Source: Sanyastnella coralliicola
Lineage (GTDB): Bacteria; Bacteroidota; Bacteroidia; Flavobacteriales_D; Sanyastnellaceae
Assembly: GCF_030845195.1 (NCBI RefSeq)
Contig: NZ_CP132543.1
Span: 3,241,501-3,305,500 of the forward strand
Length of the DNA: 64,000 nt
Reading direction: 5' to 3'
The first letter of the stretch is position 1. Every line of letters begins with the position of its first letter. Below the pieces are notes generated by a model. That model made no database searches. It was given only the letters and a program-made list of their open reading frames with translations, and was not told the DNA's origin. This document shows positions 51,171 to 58,590 of the stretch, in pieces. Both the position numbers and the translations under genes were made by a program.

Positions 51171-53227
51171 AAAAGCTAATCATCCTCATCCTCTGCGCTG
51201 TTGCCCTATTCCGCGTTAGCGCACAAACAGACGGCTTTAGTTATCAAGCCTTGATCATTGATCAAAACGCACAAGAAATCCCCGGGGTTGATATCACTGG
51301 AAACTACCTTGTTGAAGCTTCGATTTCACTGCTATTCACCGTGTACAACAGCGATTCTGACGTGGAATACCAGGAATTGCATGAGACGATGACAGATCGT
51401 TTCGGTATGGTCAATTTGATCATCGGAAGTGGTGAGCACACTGGTTTCGGAAATGAGTCTTTCAATATGATTGATTGGGACGGTACGGCGAAGGAGCTCG
51501 AAGTGCAGATTTCATATACAGGAACAGACTTCGAAGTTTTGAGTCGAGAAGAGCTGCTTTTCTTGCCTTACGCCTACCACCGTGATATTTATGCCGCAGG
51601 CGATCAAGTCATTGAAGGGAGTTCAACGTTGAATGGCGAAACGACGGTAAATAGCAACTTCTATGTCCTAAACGGCGGGAATGCGCTTTTCGGAGCAGAC
51701 CTATTGGTTGAAGGAAACACTGATCTCATGGGTGAACTGAACGTTCTAAATAGCTCACCGACTTACCTCACAGGAAGTTTGACGGTTGACGGTTTGACTC
51801 AACTTAATGACAACTTCAATGTCAACAACGGCGCTGCTGCGTATTTCTCTGGGGATGCCACTTTTGATGGTGATGTGACTTTCAACGCTGGCGCGGAATT
51901 TCTTGATCTCTCGGTGACGAATACCACCACAATGAATGGTCCGGCTACGGCAGAATCAACGTTCGAAGTAAACGGAGAGACTTCCCTCAACGATCAAGTA
52001 ATCATCGATGCAGACATCAATGGTGATCAGTTTGCGTTCGACAGCTACCCGCTTATCGTTGAAGGATCAAACCAGGGAATCCTGATCAAGGTGGATGGCA
52101 CGGCTAACGAATCAAAGAACTTCCTCACTTTCATTAATGGTAGCGATCAGGCAGTTGGTCGTGTTGAAGGACAAACTCTTGACGAGCTTCAAAGCAGTTT
52201 CCGTTTCATTTGGGATGTTGTGATGGGTGGATTAGAGCAAGCCTTCATTGCTGCAGAAGGAGCTGCATGTAGCGCCCAGCTGGACATCGGTGAGGCTACA
52301 GTGATGGTGTTAAATACGGCTGTAATGGGCGCACAATGGGTTGAGTTAACGGCGTACTACGAGTTAAATGTAGGCTGCAACTTCAGCTCAGGTGGTGCTG
52401 ATTATGCTGAATACCTTCCAAAAATGAATCCTGCAGAGCAGTTTCACCCAGGTCAAGTTGTGGGTGTGCACGCCGGACAAATTGCCTACAACACAGCGAA
52501 TGCTGATCACTACATGGTGGTTTCTACCAACCCTATTGTACTGGGGAATATGCCTGAAGAAGGCAAAGAATCTGACTACGCCGTGATTGGTTTCATCGGC
52601 CAGGTTCCAACCCAAGTCCTCGGTCAGGTAAACGAAGGCGATTACATCTTACCTAGCGGAAATAATGATGGATTTGGCGTGGCGTTTTCACCCGAAGAAT
52701 TGCCTACCCATCGCTTCAACGAAATCATCGGTATTGCTTGGGAAAGCGGTGATAACATTGGTTCTAACATCGTCAATGTGGCTGTTGGGCTCAACACAAA
52801 TGACCTTGCGCAACGTGTTGCTGAAACAGAACGTGAATTGGCTTCTATGAAGTCAGAAATGGAACTGTTGAAGTCAATGATTGCTTCCTTAGCCAATGGT
52901 GATGATCCTTCTTTCGCTAGCGCGGAAACGGGTAGGGATGCATCTGCTTCAGCAGCGAGTTATGATAACAGTCTGGCGAAGTCAATGGTGCCTTCCACGT
53001 CTGAACAAGTTCAGTTTGAAGAGTGGCTCGAAGACTACCAAGAAATATTCGTGGCGCACATGACACACGTCAAAGGAAAATTAAACGAAATCGGAGCTGA
53101 CTATCAGCAATACCCTGACTTGGCGATGTTGTTGGATGATCCTATAACAGGATTAAAGAAAATGCACAGCGGAGAGCTTCTCGCGGGTGTTTGGTCTGAG
53201 TATGCGAAGCGTTACCAGATTAAGTAA
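51167..53227 (+). CDS. Large secreted repeat protein with Peptidase_G2-like C-terminal domain
   Basis: 686 residues with a signal peptide ending in RVSAQ. Residues 150-300 contain beta-helix-like repeats built on NG.T.LNG (STLNGETTVNSNF, NGETSLNDQ), like tail-fibre or trimeric adhesin stalks. About residues 410-520 (ADYAEYLPKMNPAEQFHPGQ, VVGVHAGQIAYNTANADHY) resemble the self-cleaving Peptidase_G2/intramolecular chaperone domain of phage spike proteins. A coiled coil follows (RVAETERELASMKSEMELLK). Two 13-bp motifs lie inside. It overlaps the convergent regulator gene by 8 bp. Confidence 0.75.
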   Translation: MKKLIILILCAVALFRVSAQTDGFSYQALIIDQNAQEIPGVDITGNYLVEASISLLFTVYNSDSDVEYQELHETMTDRFGMVNLIIGSGEHTGFGNESFNMIDWDGTAKELEVQISYTGTDFEVLSREELLFLPYAYHRDIYAAGDQVIEGSSTLNGETTVNSNFYVLNGGNALFGADLLVEGNTDLMGELNVLNSSPTYLTGSLTVDGLTQLNDNFNVNNGAAAYFSGDATFDGDVTFNAGAEFLDLSVTNTTTMNGPATAESTFEVNGETSLNDQVIIDADINGDQFAFDSYPLIVEGSNQGILIKVDGTANESKNFLTFINGSDQAVGRVEGQTLDELQSSFRFIWDVVMGGLEQAFIAAEGAACSAQLDIGEATVMVLNTAVMGAQWVELTAYYELNVGCNFSSGGADYAEYLPKMNPAEQFHPGQVVGVHAGQIAYNTANADHYMVVSTNPIVLGNMPEEGKESDYAVIGFIGQVPTQVLGQVNEGDYILPSGNNDGFGVAFSPEELPTHRFNEIIGIAWESGDNIGSNIVNVAVGLNTNDLAQRVAETERELASMKSEMELLKSMIASLANGDDPSFASAETGRDASASAASYDNSLAKSMVPSTSEQVQFEEWLEDYQEIFVAHMTHVKGKLNEIGADYQQYPDLAMLLDDPITGLKKMHSGELLAGVWSEYAKRYQIK
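51209..51221 (-). repeat. 13-bp motif CGCTANCGCGGAA (N=A)
   Basis: Exact minus-strand copy in the signal-peptide region of the large secreted protein. Confidence 0.85.
52915..52927 (+). repeat. 13-bp motif CGCTANCGCGGAA (N=G)
   Basis: Exact plus-strand copy in the same gene as the one at 51209. A one-mismatch copy lies at 51886-51898. Confidence 0.85.
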
Positions 53228-55064
53228 TCGCCAAGATCACTGACTCTAGACTTTCGTTCGATTCTAGCTCCATTTTCTTTCTCAGACGGTACCTGGATTT
53301 CTTAACACCGTCTTCAGAAATCGAAAGAATGGTGGCAATCTGCTTCGAACTAAGGTTCATCTTCAACAGAGCAGCAAGGCGCAACTCACCTTTACTCAAG
53401 CTCCCATACTGAGCTTGAAGATTGGCGAAGAATGACGCATTTATATCCGTAAACGTACGGGTGAACTCGTCCCAGTTATTGTCGATGCGTTTATCGAAGT
53501 CGATTTTCTGCGTGAGCGCCCTTGTTTCACTCTGTTCATTACTCTTCTTCTCTAACTCTTTGAGCTCTTGGTTAATCTGCGCCAAGAGCTCATTTTTTTG
53601 CGCCAAGTGTAATGCTGATGAAGTCAATTCTCGGTTCTTAAACTCGAGCTGATCTTCTAGTCGTCCGCGTTCAAGATTTGCTACTTGGATTTCAGCCTCG
53701 TGCAGTTCTTTGGCTTTTCTGCGACGTCCGACTTCACGAACGATAATCACGGAAGACAATAACACCACCACTACCAAAATGGCGATCAAGGTATTCCGTT
53801 GGAGACGTTCCATTTCCTTTTCACTTTCAAGCCGTTGAATTTCTTGTTCTCTCTTCAACGAATCGAATTCTTCGCGTAGGGCCAAGACCTCTTTTGAACG
53901 CTCCAATTCGAAGATGGAGTCGTTCATCGCTGCCTGTAGTTTGAATGATTCTAAGGCTAGTTTATCCTCGCCTCTGGCGGAATAGACATCACTCAAGGTC
54001 AAGTGGATATCGCGTTTGCGTTCGAACATCAATCCATCTTGTGCCAAGGCTAGTGCTTGCTCACCGTAGTACAGCGCACTGTCCAACTCTCCGAGCGATA
54101 ACTTGGCCTTACTGATTTCATTGATGTAGTCTGCCGCCTTTTCATCTCGTCCTCGTAGCTCATTGTACTTGAGGGCCCTTCTCGCTTCGATTAACGCATT
54201 ATCCGGGTCTCCCATGAGGTTGCTGATAATGGCGCGGTTACCATGGGCACTCATGAGACCTTCAGTGAATTGTGCTTCTTCGTACAACGCAATGATGGGA
54301 GCATAGAGCTCGTAAGCTTCTTCGTACTTACCCATGGATTTATAGAGTAGTCCAAGGTTCCCTCGAGCTGCAGCCGCACTGTAAGGATCATTGATTGATT
54401 CACTCAATACTATCGATTCAAGGAGGCTTTCTTCCGCGCTAGCGAAATTCTCTTGCCGCTTATGAAGAATACCCATACCCAACATCGCACTGGCCAGCTC
54501 AAGCGTATCCTTACTTGCCACGGCTAAATCGTAGGAGTAGAGGTAGACCTCCATCGCTTCATCATGGCGATCTGCCATGTTTAACAACCAGCCTTTCTTG
54601 GACAAAACGAATAGTAGGTTCGCGGTGTCTTTGCGCATTTCACGAATCTGCTGTGCATCGTTTAACCAAAACAACGCCGAGTCTTCTTGACCCATATCGG
54701 TATGCGTAACCCCCAACGAAACCGCTGAGTACGCCATTTCATTCGTATCTCCCTCTTTCGTGGCGAGGTCATAGGCTATGTGGTAGTAATAAAGGGCGCT
54801 GTCGAGATACGGACTGTAAAAAAAGTTCTCGCCCTTAATCTGAACCGCATTGATCTTTGCTTTGAAGATGCCCTCTTTCTCTCCAATCTCCGCGAGTTCA
54901 TCTGCAATGCGCATGGCATCAGGACGTGTTTCTGTCCACAAGATGTAATCCCATGCTGAGTCAGCTTTCATCTTGATGTATTCATCAGATGTTTGGGCGA
55001 TGGAAAGAAGAGGAAAACAAAAAAGAGCCAGAAAAAATCCGGCGTTGGTTAGGGTACGGCGCAT
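53220..55064 (-). CDS. TPR-containing transmembrane transcriptional regulator
   Basis: 614 residues. A signal peptide (ending LLSIAQ) leads to an extracytoplasmic part with about seven TPR repeats (MAYSAVSLGVTHTDMGQEDSALFW, LASAMLGMGILHKRQEN). A membrane helix (TLIAILVVVVLLSSVIIV), a long coiled coil and a C-terminal helix-turn-helix (LSKGELRLAALLKMNLSSKQIATILSIS) follow. This is a common Bacteroidota layout in which a periplasmic sensor is fused to a LuxR-like DNA-binding domain. A TATATTGC box lies 4 nt before the start. Its target may be the convergent surface operon. Confidence 0.88.
   Translation of the reverse strand: MRRTLTNAGFFLALFCFPLLSIAQTSDEYIKMKADSAWDYILWTETRPDAMRIADELAEIGEKEGIFKAKINAVQIKGENFFYSPYLDSALYYYHIAYDLATKEGDTNEMAYSAVSLGVTHTDMGQEDSALFWLNDAQQIREMRKDTANLLFVLSKKGWLLNMADRHDEAMEVYLYSYDLAVASKDTLELASAMLGMGILHKRQENFASAEESLLESIVLSESINDPYSAAAARGNLGLLYKSMGKYEEAYELYAPIIALYEEAQFTEGLMSAHGNRAIISNLMGDPDNALIEARRALKYNELRGRDEKAADYINEISKAKLSLGELDSALYYGEQALALAQDGLMFERKRDIHLTLSDVYSARGEDKLALESFKLQAAMNDSIFELERSKEVLALREEFDSLKREQEIQRLESEKEMERLQRNTLIAILVVVVLLSSVIIVREVGRRRKAKELHEAEIQVANLERGRLEDQLEFKNRELTSSALHLAQKNELLAQINQELKELEKKSNEQSETRALTQKIDFDKRIDNNWDEFTRTFTDINASFFANLQAQYGSLSKGELRLAALLKMNLSSKQIATILSISEDGVKKSRYRLRKKMELESNESLESVILAIT
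54432..54444 (-). repeat. 13-bp motif CGCTANCGCGGAA (N=G)
   Basis: Exact minus-strand copy inside the TPR-HTH gene. Confidence 0.85.
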
Positions 55065-55089
55065 TCATGCAATATACGCCGAAAGTAAA

Positions 55090-55875
55090 TTACAGTACTG
55101 ATTCAGAGTGCATTCCGAAAGTGTTGAAATGCTCTTGATAGTAAGCTTGAAATTCAGAAGGCTCAATTCGCTTCACAGAGCGTTCATCCCCATTGGTCAC
55201 CACTAGCTTATCATGGGTTAATGTGACTCTTCCGTTTGCAGTTCGCAGGGTAGCTAAGGTGCCTTGTGTGAAAATACTCTCTGGCGAATGCTGGTGATAC
55301 CTGAACATCGGTGCAAACTCTTCAATCGTTCGAGGCACCAAGGTGAAGAGATACAATGACTTCCAATGACGACGATTTCGTGAATGCTCTACCACCATAT
55401 ATCTTCGATCAAAGCGACTGATGCGATAGTACTCCCCTTGATCTTCTTGGATCATTCCTTCTTCAATCACAAGAGGTATGCTTGAGAATGATCCGAAGCC
55501 TACGTCTACCAGGTACTTCTTCCCCCCATGCGCCACCATCAACGCCAGGTGATCAAACTCAGGTCCGAGATCTCCAGATTTCGAAAACACCCTGGCACTG
55601 ATCATACGTACTCGAAAGTGCGATTGACGAAGGAGCAAACAAAACAAGTAATTGAGTTCGTAACAGAAACCACCCCTACTCTGATCAAGGATCTTGGCCA
55701 CCAAGTCGTGCCATTCCAGACTGAGAGGCTGCTGATTTCTGATATCAATATTCTCAAAAGGAATGACTTCCTGATGTCGCCGATGAAGATCCATCAGCAA
55801 CTTCAGATCAGCCGATTTCGGTATAGCCATGCCGAGTCGAGCTGCATACTTTTTATGGATGAGAGAGGTATCCAT
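55090..55875 (-). CDS. nat: Arylamine N-acetyltransferase
   Basis: From ATG 55875 (the TTG at 55881 is less likely): 261 residues. The catalytic triad is complete: C71 in RGGFCYELN, H109 in FDHLAL and D124 in VDVGFGS. It transfers acetyl groups from acetyl-CoA to arylamines and hydrazines; physiological substrates in bacteria are often unknown. It is a single gene, 26 bp upstream of the TPR regulator on the same strand. Confidence 0.94.
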   Translation of the reverse strand: MDTSLIHKKYAARLGMAIPKSADLKLLMDLHRRHQEVIPFENIDIRNQQPLSLEWHDLVAKILDQSRGGFCYELNYLFCLLLRQSHFRVRMISARVFSKSGDLGPEFDHLALMVAHGGKKYLVDVGFGSFSSIPLVIEEGMIQEDQGEYYRISRFDRRYMVVEHSRNRRHWKSLYLFTLVPRTIEEFAPMFRYHQHSPESIFTQGTLATLRTANGRVTLTHDKLVVTNGDERSVKRIEPSEFQAYYQEHFNTFGMHSESVL

Positions 55876-55993
55876 TCGCAATTGTTAGCATACTTGGTAC
55901 ATAAAAGACAAGCAAATCCCGAAAAGGATGTCTGACATGCGGTTCACTTAACAATTATTTGAAACACAGAAAGCATGCCAGAAAAACCCTGCT

Positions 55994-56001
55994 TACCTTG
56001 G
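55994..56001 (+). promoter_or_regulatory. -7-like box TACCTTGG
   Basis: One mismatch to TAnnTTTG; ends 4 nt before the ATG at 56006. The same octamer and spacing occur at 24111. Confidence 0.4.
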
Positions 56002-56005
56002 CTTT

Positions 56006-56512
56006 ATGATCATAGAATGTCAAGGCAAAACCCCTGAACTAGGAAAAGACTGTTTCATTGCTCCTAACGCCACGCTGATTGGAGAACTTACGGCGGGTAA
56101 CCAATGCAGCTTTTGGTTCAATGCCGTCGTTCGCGCTGACGTCCACTTTATCAAGCTCGGAGACCGCGTAAATGTGCAAGATGGTGCGATCATTCACTGT
56201 ACTTACAAGAAGGCCGCGACCACCATTGGCAACGATGTGAGCATCGGCCATAACGCAATTGTGCACGGCTGCACCATTGATGATCATGTGCTTATCGGCA
56301 TGGGCAGCATCGTTATGGATGGATGCCATGTTTCATCCGGATCGATCATTGCCGCTGGGGCTGTATTGAAAGAAGGAACACAAGTAGGGCCCGGTGAAAT
56401 TTGGGCTGGTGTTCCAGCCAAGAAGGTCAAAGAAATGGATGCAGGTCAGTCTATTGAGCGTTTGCAGCAACTTGCTTCCAATTACGTCATGTATGGTAGC
56501 TGGTTCAAGTGA
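56006..56512 (+). CDS. Gamma carbonic anhydrase family protein
   Basis: A 168-residue left-handed beta-helix protein of the YrdA/PaaY/CaiE group. Hexapeptide repeats run through SFWFNAVVRADV, VNVQDGAIIHC, SIGHNAIVHGCTI and GMGSIVMDGC; two of the three metal-binding His are in IGHNAIVHG. Members are zinc- or iron-dependent carbonic anhydrases or related hydrolases. Its stop codon directly abuts the stop of the convergent murI. Confidence 0.93.
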   Translation: MIIECQGKTPELGKDCFIAPNATLIGELTAGNQCSFWFNAVVRADVHFIKLGDRVNVQDGAIIHCTYKKAATTIGNDVSIGHNAIVHGCTIDDHVLIGMGSIVMDGCHVSSGSIIAAGAVLKEGTQVGPGEIWAGVPAKKVKEMDAGQSIERLQQLASNYVMYGSWFK

Positions 56513-57310
56513 TCAATCCCAAATCCGAAGTTCTTCCAGGCTAATGCGCTCTTTGAAGAAGATGCGCGTGCTTTTTTCGAATGAAGAGGTCTTATCAGAT
56601 ACGATGAACCGGTAATCTGCTTTGCGCTGGCTTTCGAGTTGGTGTTCTTTTAGTGTTTTCGCTATCGCGGAAGCGACTATCCCTGGAGAGTCGAGGATTT
56701 CTACTTTACCATCATAAAAAGCCTTCACCTCACGCTTAATCAAAGGATAGTGCGTGCAGCCAAGTATCAATGCCTGAATCTCGCTCAGTGATTTCTTCTC
56801 GAGGTAATTATGGATGATGGATTGACTAATTGTATTCCGGAAGAATCCCTCTTCAATCATCGGGGCAAGTAGTGGTGTTGCCAGCGAAGCTACTTTTACC
56901 GAAGCATCTGCCTTCTTGATTCTCCGCGGATAGATGCGTGAATCCACTGTTCCTTTTGTTCCGATGATTCCCACTTTCTTTCCCTGATAACGATCCACGA
57001 CTTCGTTGACTACCGGATCAATCACATTGATCACCGGTACATTAGGACCAACGACATCTTTGACTGTTTGAAAGGCATGTGATGAGGCCGTGTTACAGGC
57101 GATGACAATCATCTTACACCCTTGATCAGAAAGAAAGTGAGCAATGCGCGCAGCATAATGACGAATCAATTCAGGAGACTTGTCACCATACGGGAGGTGG
57201 GCGGTATCGCCGAAGTACACCAAAGACTCATTCGGCAATTTCTTGCGAATGGCATTGGCTACGGTCAAACCGCCAATTCCTGAATCAAAGATGCCAATTG
57301 GTGCTTCCAT
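56513..57310 (-). CDS. murI: Glutamate racemase
   Basis: From ATG 57310: 265 residues (the longer frame begins inside the terminator). Makes D-glutamate for peptidoglycan. It has IFDSGIGGLTV at the start (D9-S10) and the two catalytic cysteines C72 (VIACNTASSHA) and C185 (ILGCTHYPL), as in all MurI. It is downstream of the bamA-skp block but separated from it by an intrinsic terminator that ends 15 bp before its start codon, so it needs read-through or its own promoter. Confidence 0.96.
   Translation of the reverse strand: MEAPIGIFDSGIGGLTVANAIRKKLPNESLVYFGDTAHLPYGDKSPELIRHYAARIAHFLSDQGCKMIVIACNTASSHAFQTVKDVVGPNVPVINVIDPVVNEVVDRYQGKKVGIIGTKGTVDSRIYPRRIKKADASVKVASLATPLLAPMIEEGFFRNTISQSIIHNYLEKKSLSEIQALILGCTHYPLIKREVKAFYDGKVEILDSPGIVASAIAKTLKEHQLESQRKADYRFIVSDKTSSFEKSTRIFFKERISLEELRIWD
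56660..56672 (+). repeat. 13-bp motif CGCTANCGCGGAA (N=T)
   Basis: Exact plus-strand copy inside the minus-strand murI, with the same extended flank as at 13079. Confidence 0.85.
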
Positions 57311-57325
57311 CGACTTCAAAAGAAT

Positions 57326-57352
57326 AAAAAAAAGCACTCCGAAGAGTGCTTT
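57326..57352 (-). terminator. Intrinsic terminator after the skp genes
   Basis: Read on the minus strand: stem AAAGCACTC / GAGTGCTTT with a TTCG loop (the very stable UUCG tetraloop) and then eight T. It separates the skp genes from murI. Confidence 0.85.
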
Positions 57353-57372
57353 TCTATTATTTGTGGTGGTTT

Positions 57373-57870
57373 TTATTCCATTCCGAGCTTGGCTTTCACC
57401 AAGTCCATCACGTCTTCACCTCCGTTGTACACGGTTACACCAGTCGATGTATCGAAGATGTAAGTGAATCCGTTCTCTTTACCAACGGCCTCAATCGCTT
57501 CTTTCGCGCGGTCGAGCATTGGTGTCAATAGTGTCTCTTCCAATTTTGCAAGGTCTTGCTGAGCTGTCACAGAGAAGTCTTGAATTCCTTGCTGTAGGTT
57601 TTGCAATTCAACCTCTTTCGAGCTGCGGATTGCATCCGGCCAAGTGTTCACTTTCTGCTGGTACTCTTCGTACTTCGCTTGGAATGATGCCTGCATGTTC
57701 TGAAGCTCTTGTTCGTAAACAAGCGCCTCTTGTTCGATCTTACCTTGGATCTCAGTTGTTTCAGGCATGCTTGCCAACAATGCGCTCGAATCAATGTGTC
57801 CGAACTTCTGCGCTAGAGTTGGAACTGCAAGTAGTGCAGTAAAAATGGTGAGTAAAAGCGTGCGCTTCAT
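57373..57870 (-). CDS. skp: Skp/OmpH family periplasmic chaperone (165 aa)
   Basis: A signal peptide (MKRTLLLTIFTALLAVPTLAQ) precedes FGHIDSSALLASMPET and a long helical, probably coiled-coil region with many Gln/Glu/Lys; this is the jellyfish-like Skp fold. Skp holds unfolded outer-membrane proteins on their way to BamA. It is the second of two skp-like paralogs directly downstream of bamA, 25 bp after the first, and is the last gene before the terminator. Confidence 0.92.
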   Translation of the reverse strand: MKRTLLLTIFTALLAVPTLAQKFGHIDSSALLASMPETTEIQGKIEQEALVYEQELQNMQASFQAKYEEYQQKVNTWPDAIRSSKEVELQNLQQGIQDFSVTAQQDLAKLEETLLTPMLDRAKEAIEAVGKENGFTYIFDTSTGVTVYNGGEDVMDLVKAKLGME

Positions 57871-57895
57871 AATCTATGCTTCGTTGTATTAAGTC

Positions 57896-58543
57896 CTATT
57901 TTCTTTTCATTTGAGTGTCTCCACCACCACCGCGGTTTCCGCCAGCAGCTCCTGAGTTACCCTTATTTCCTCCAGAGTTGGCTCCACCTTTGTCGCCGCC
58001 TCCGTCTTTATCGTCTTCTACCAGTTCTCCTGGCGTGTAACCCATCTTCTTGATCACGTCATCGCTGAGATCATATTTAGGGTTGGTGTAGAGCATGTTG
58101 CTCTGGTTACTCTTGTCGAAGATTACGTAGTATCCACGGCTGTCTGCCACCTTTTGGATTCCTTCGTAAAGCTTGTCTTGAACCGGTTTGATCAGTTCCT
58201 CTCGCTTCTGGAAAAGTTCGCCATCCACACCGAATTTCGCCTTCTGCATTTCCTGTGCTTCCATGCGTTTCGTGCGAATCTCATCTTCACGACGCTGACG
58301 CATTTCCTGTGTAAGGAGCACCTTCTCCGCTTTGTATGATTCCTCCAACAAACGGATGGCTTCATACTTCGCTTCGATCTCCACTTGCCAGTCAGCCGCA
58401 AGGCGGTTCAACTCAGCTTGTGCTTCCGTGTATTCCGGCATGTGCTTCAGAATGTAGTCGGTATCTACATATCCGAACTTCTGGGCAGATGACATCGTCG
58501 GCAAGAGTAGCAAAAAGGCAAACGCTGCAAGTATGTTCTTCAT
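57896..58543 (-). CDS. skp: Skp/OmpH family chaperone with Gly-rich tail (215 aa)
   Basis: Signal peptide ending in MSSAQ, then FGYVDTDYILKHMPEY and the helical Skp body. Unlike its neighbour it carries an extra 40-residue tail of Gly, Asn, Asp and Lys (DDKDGGGDKGGANSGG and GGNRGGGGDTQMKRK), which is probably disordered. It lies 47 bp downstream of bamA. Duplicated OmpH genes are usual in this phylum; the tail is the notable part. Confidence 0.92.
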   Translation of the reverse strand: MKNILAAFAFLLLLPTMSSAQKFGYVDTDYILKHMPEYTEAQAELNRLAADWQVEIEAKYEAIRLLEESYKAEKVLLTQEMRQRREDEIRTKRMEAQEMQKAKFGVDGELFQKREELIKPVQDKLYEGIQKVADSRGYYVIFDKSNQSNMLYTNPKYDLSDDVIKKMGYTPGELVEDDKDGGGDKGGANSGGNKGNSGAAGGNRGGGGDTQMKRK

Positions 58544-58590
58544 TTTAAAATTGTTTCAGGCTCAGGAAGGCGAAATTAAATATTTCTATG

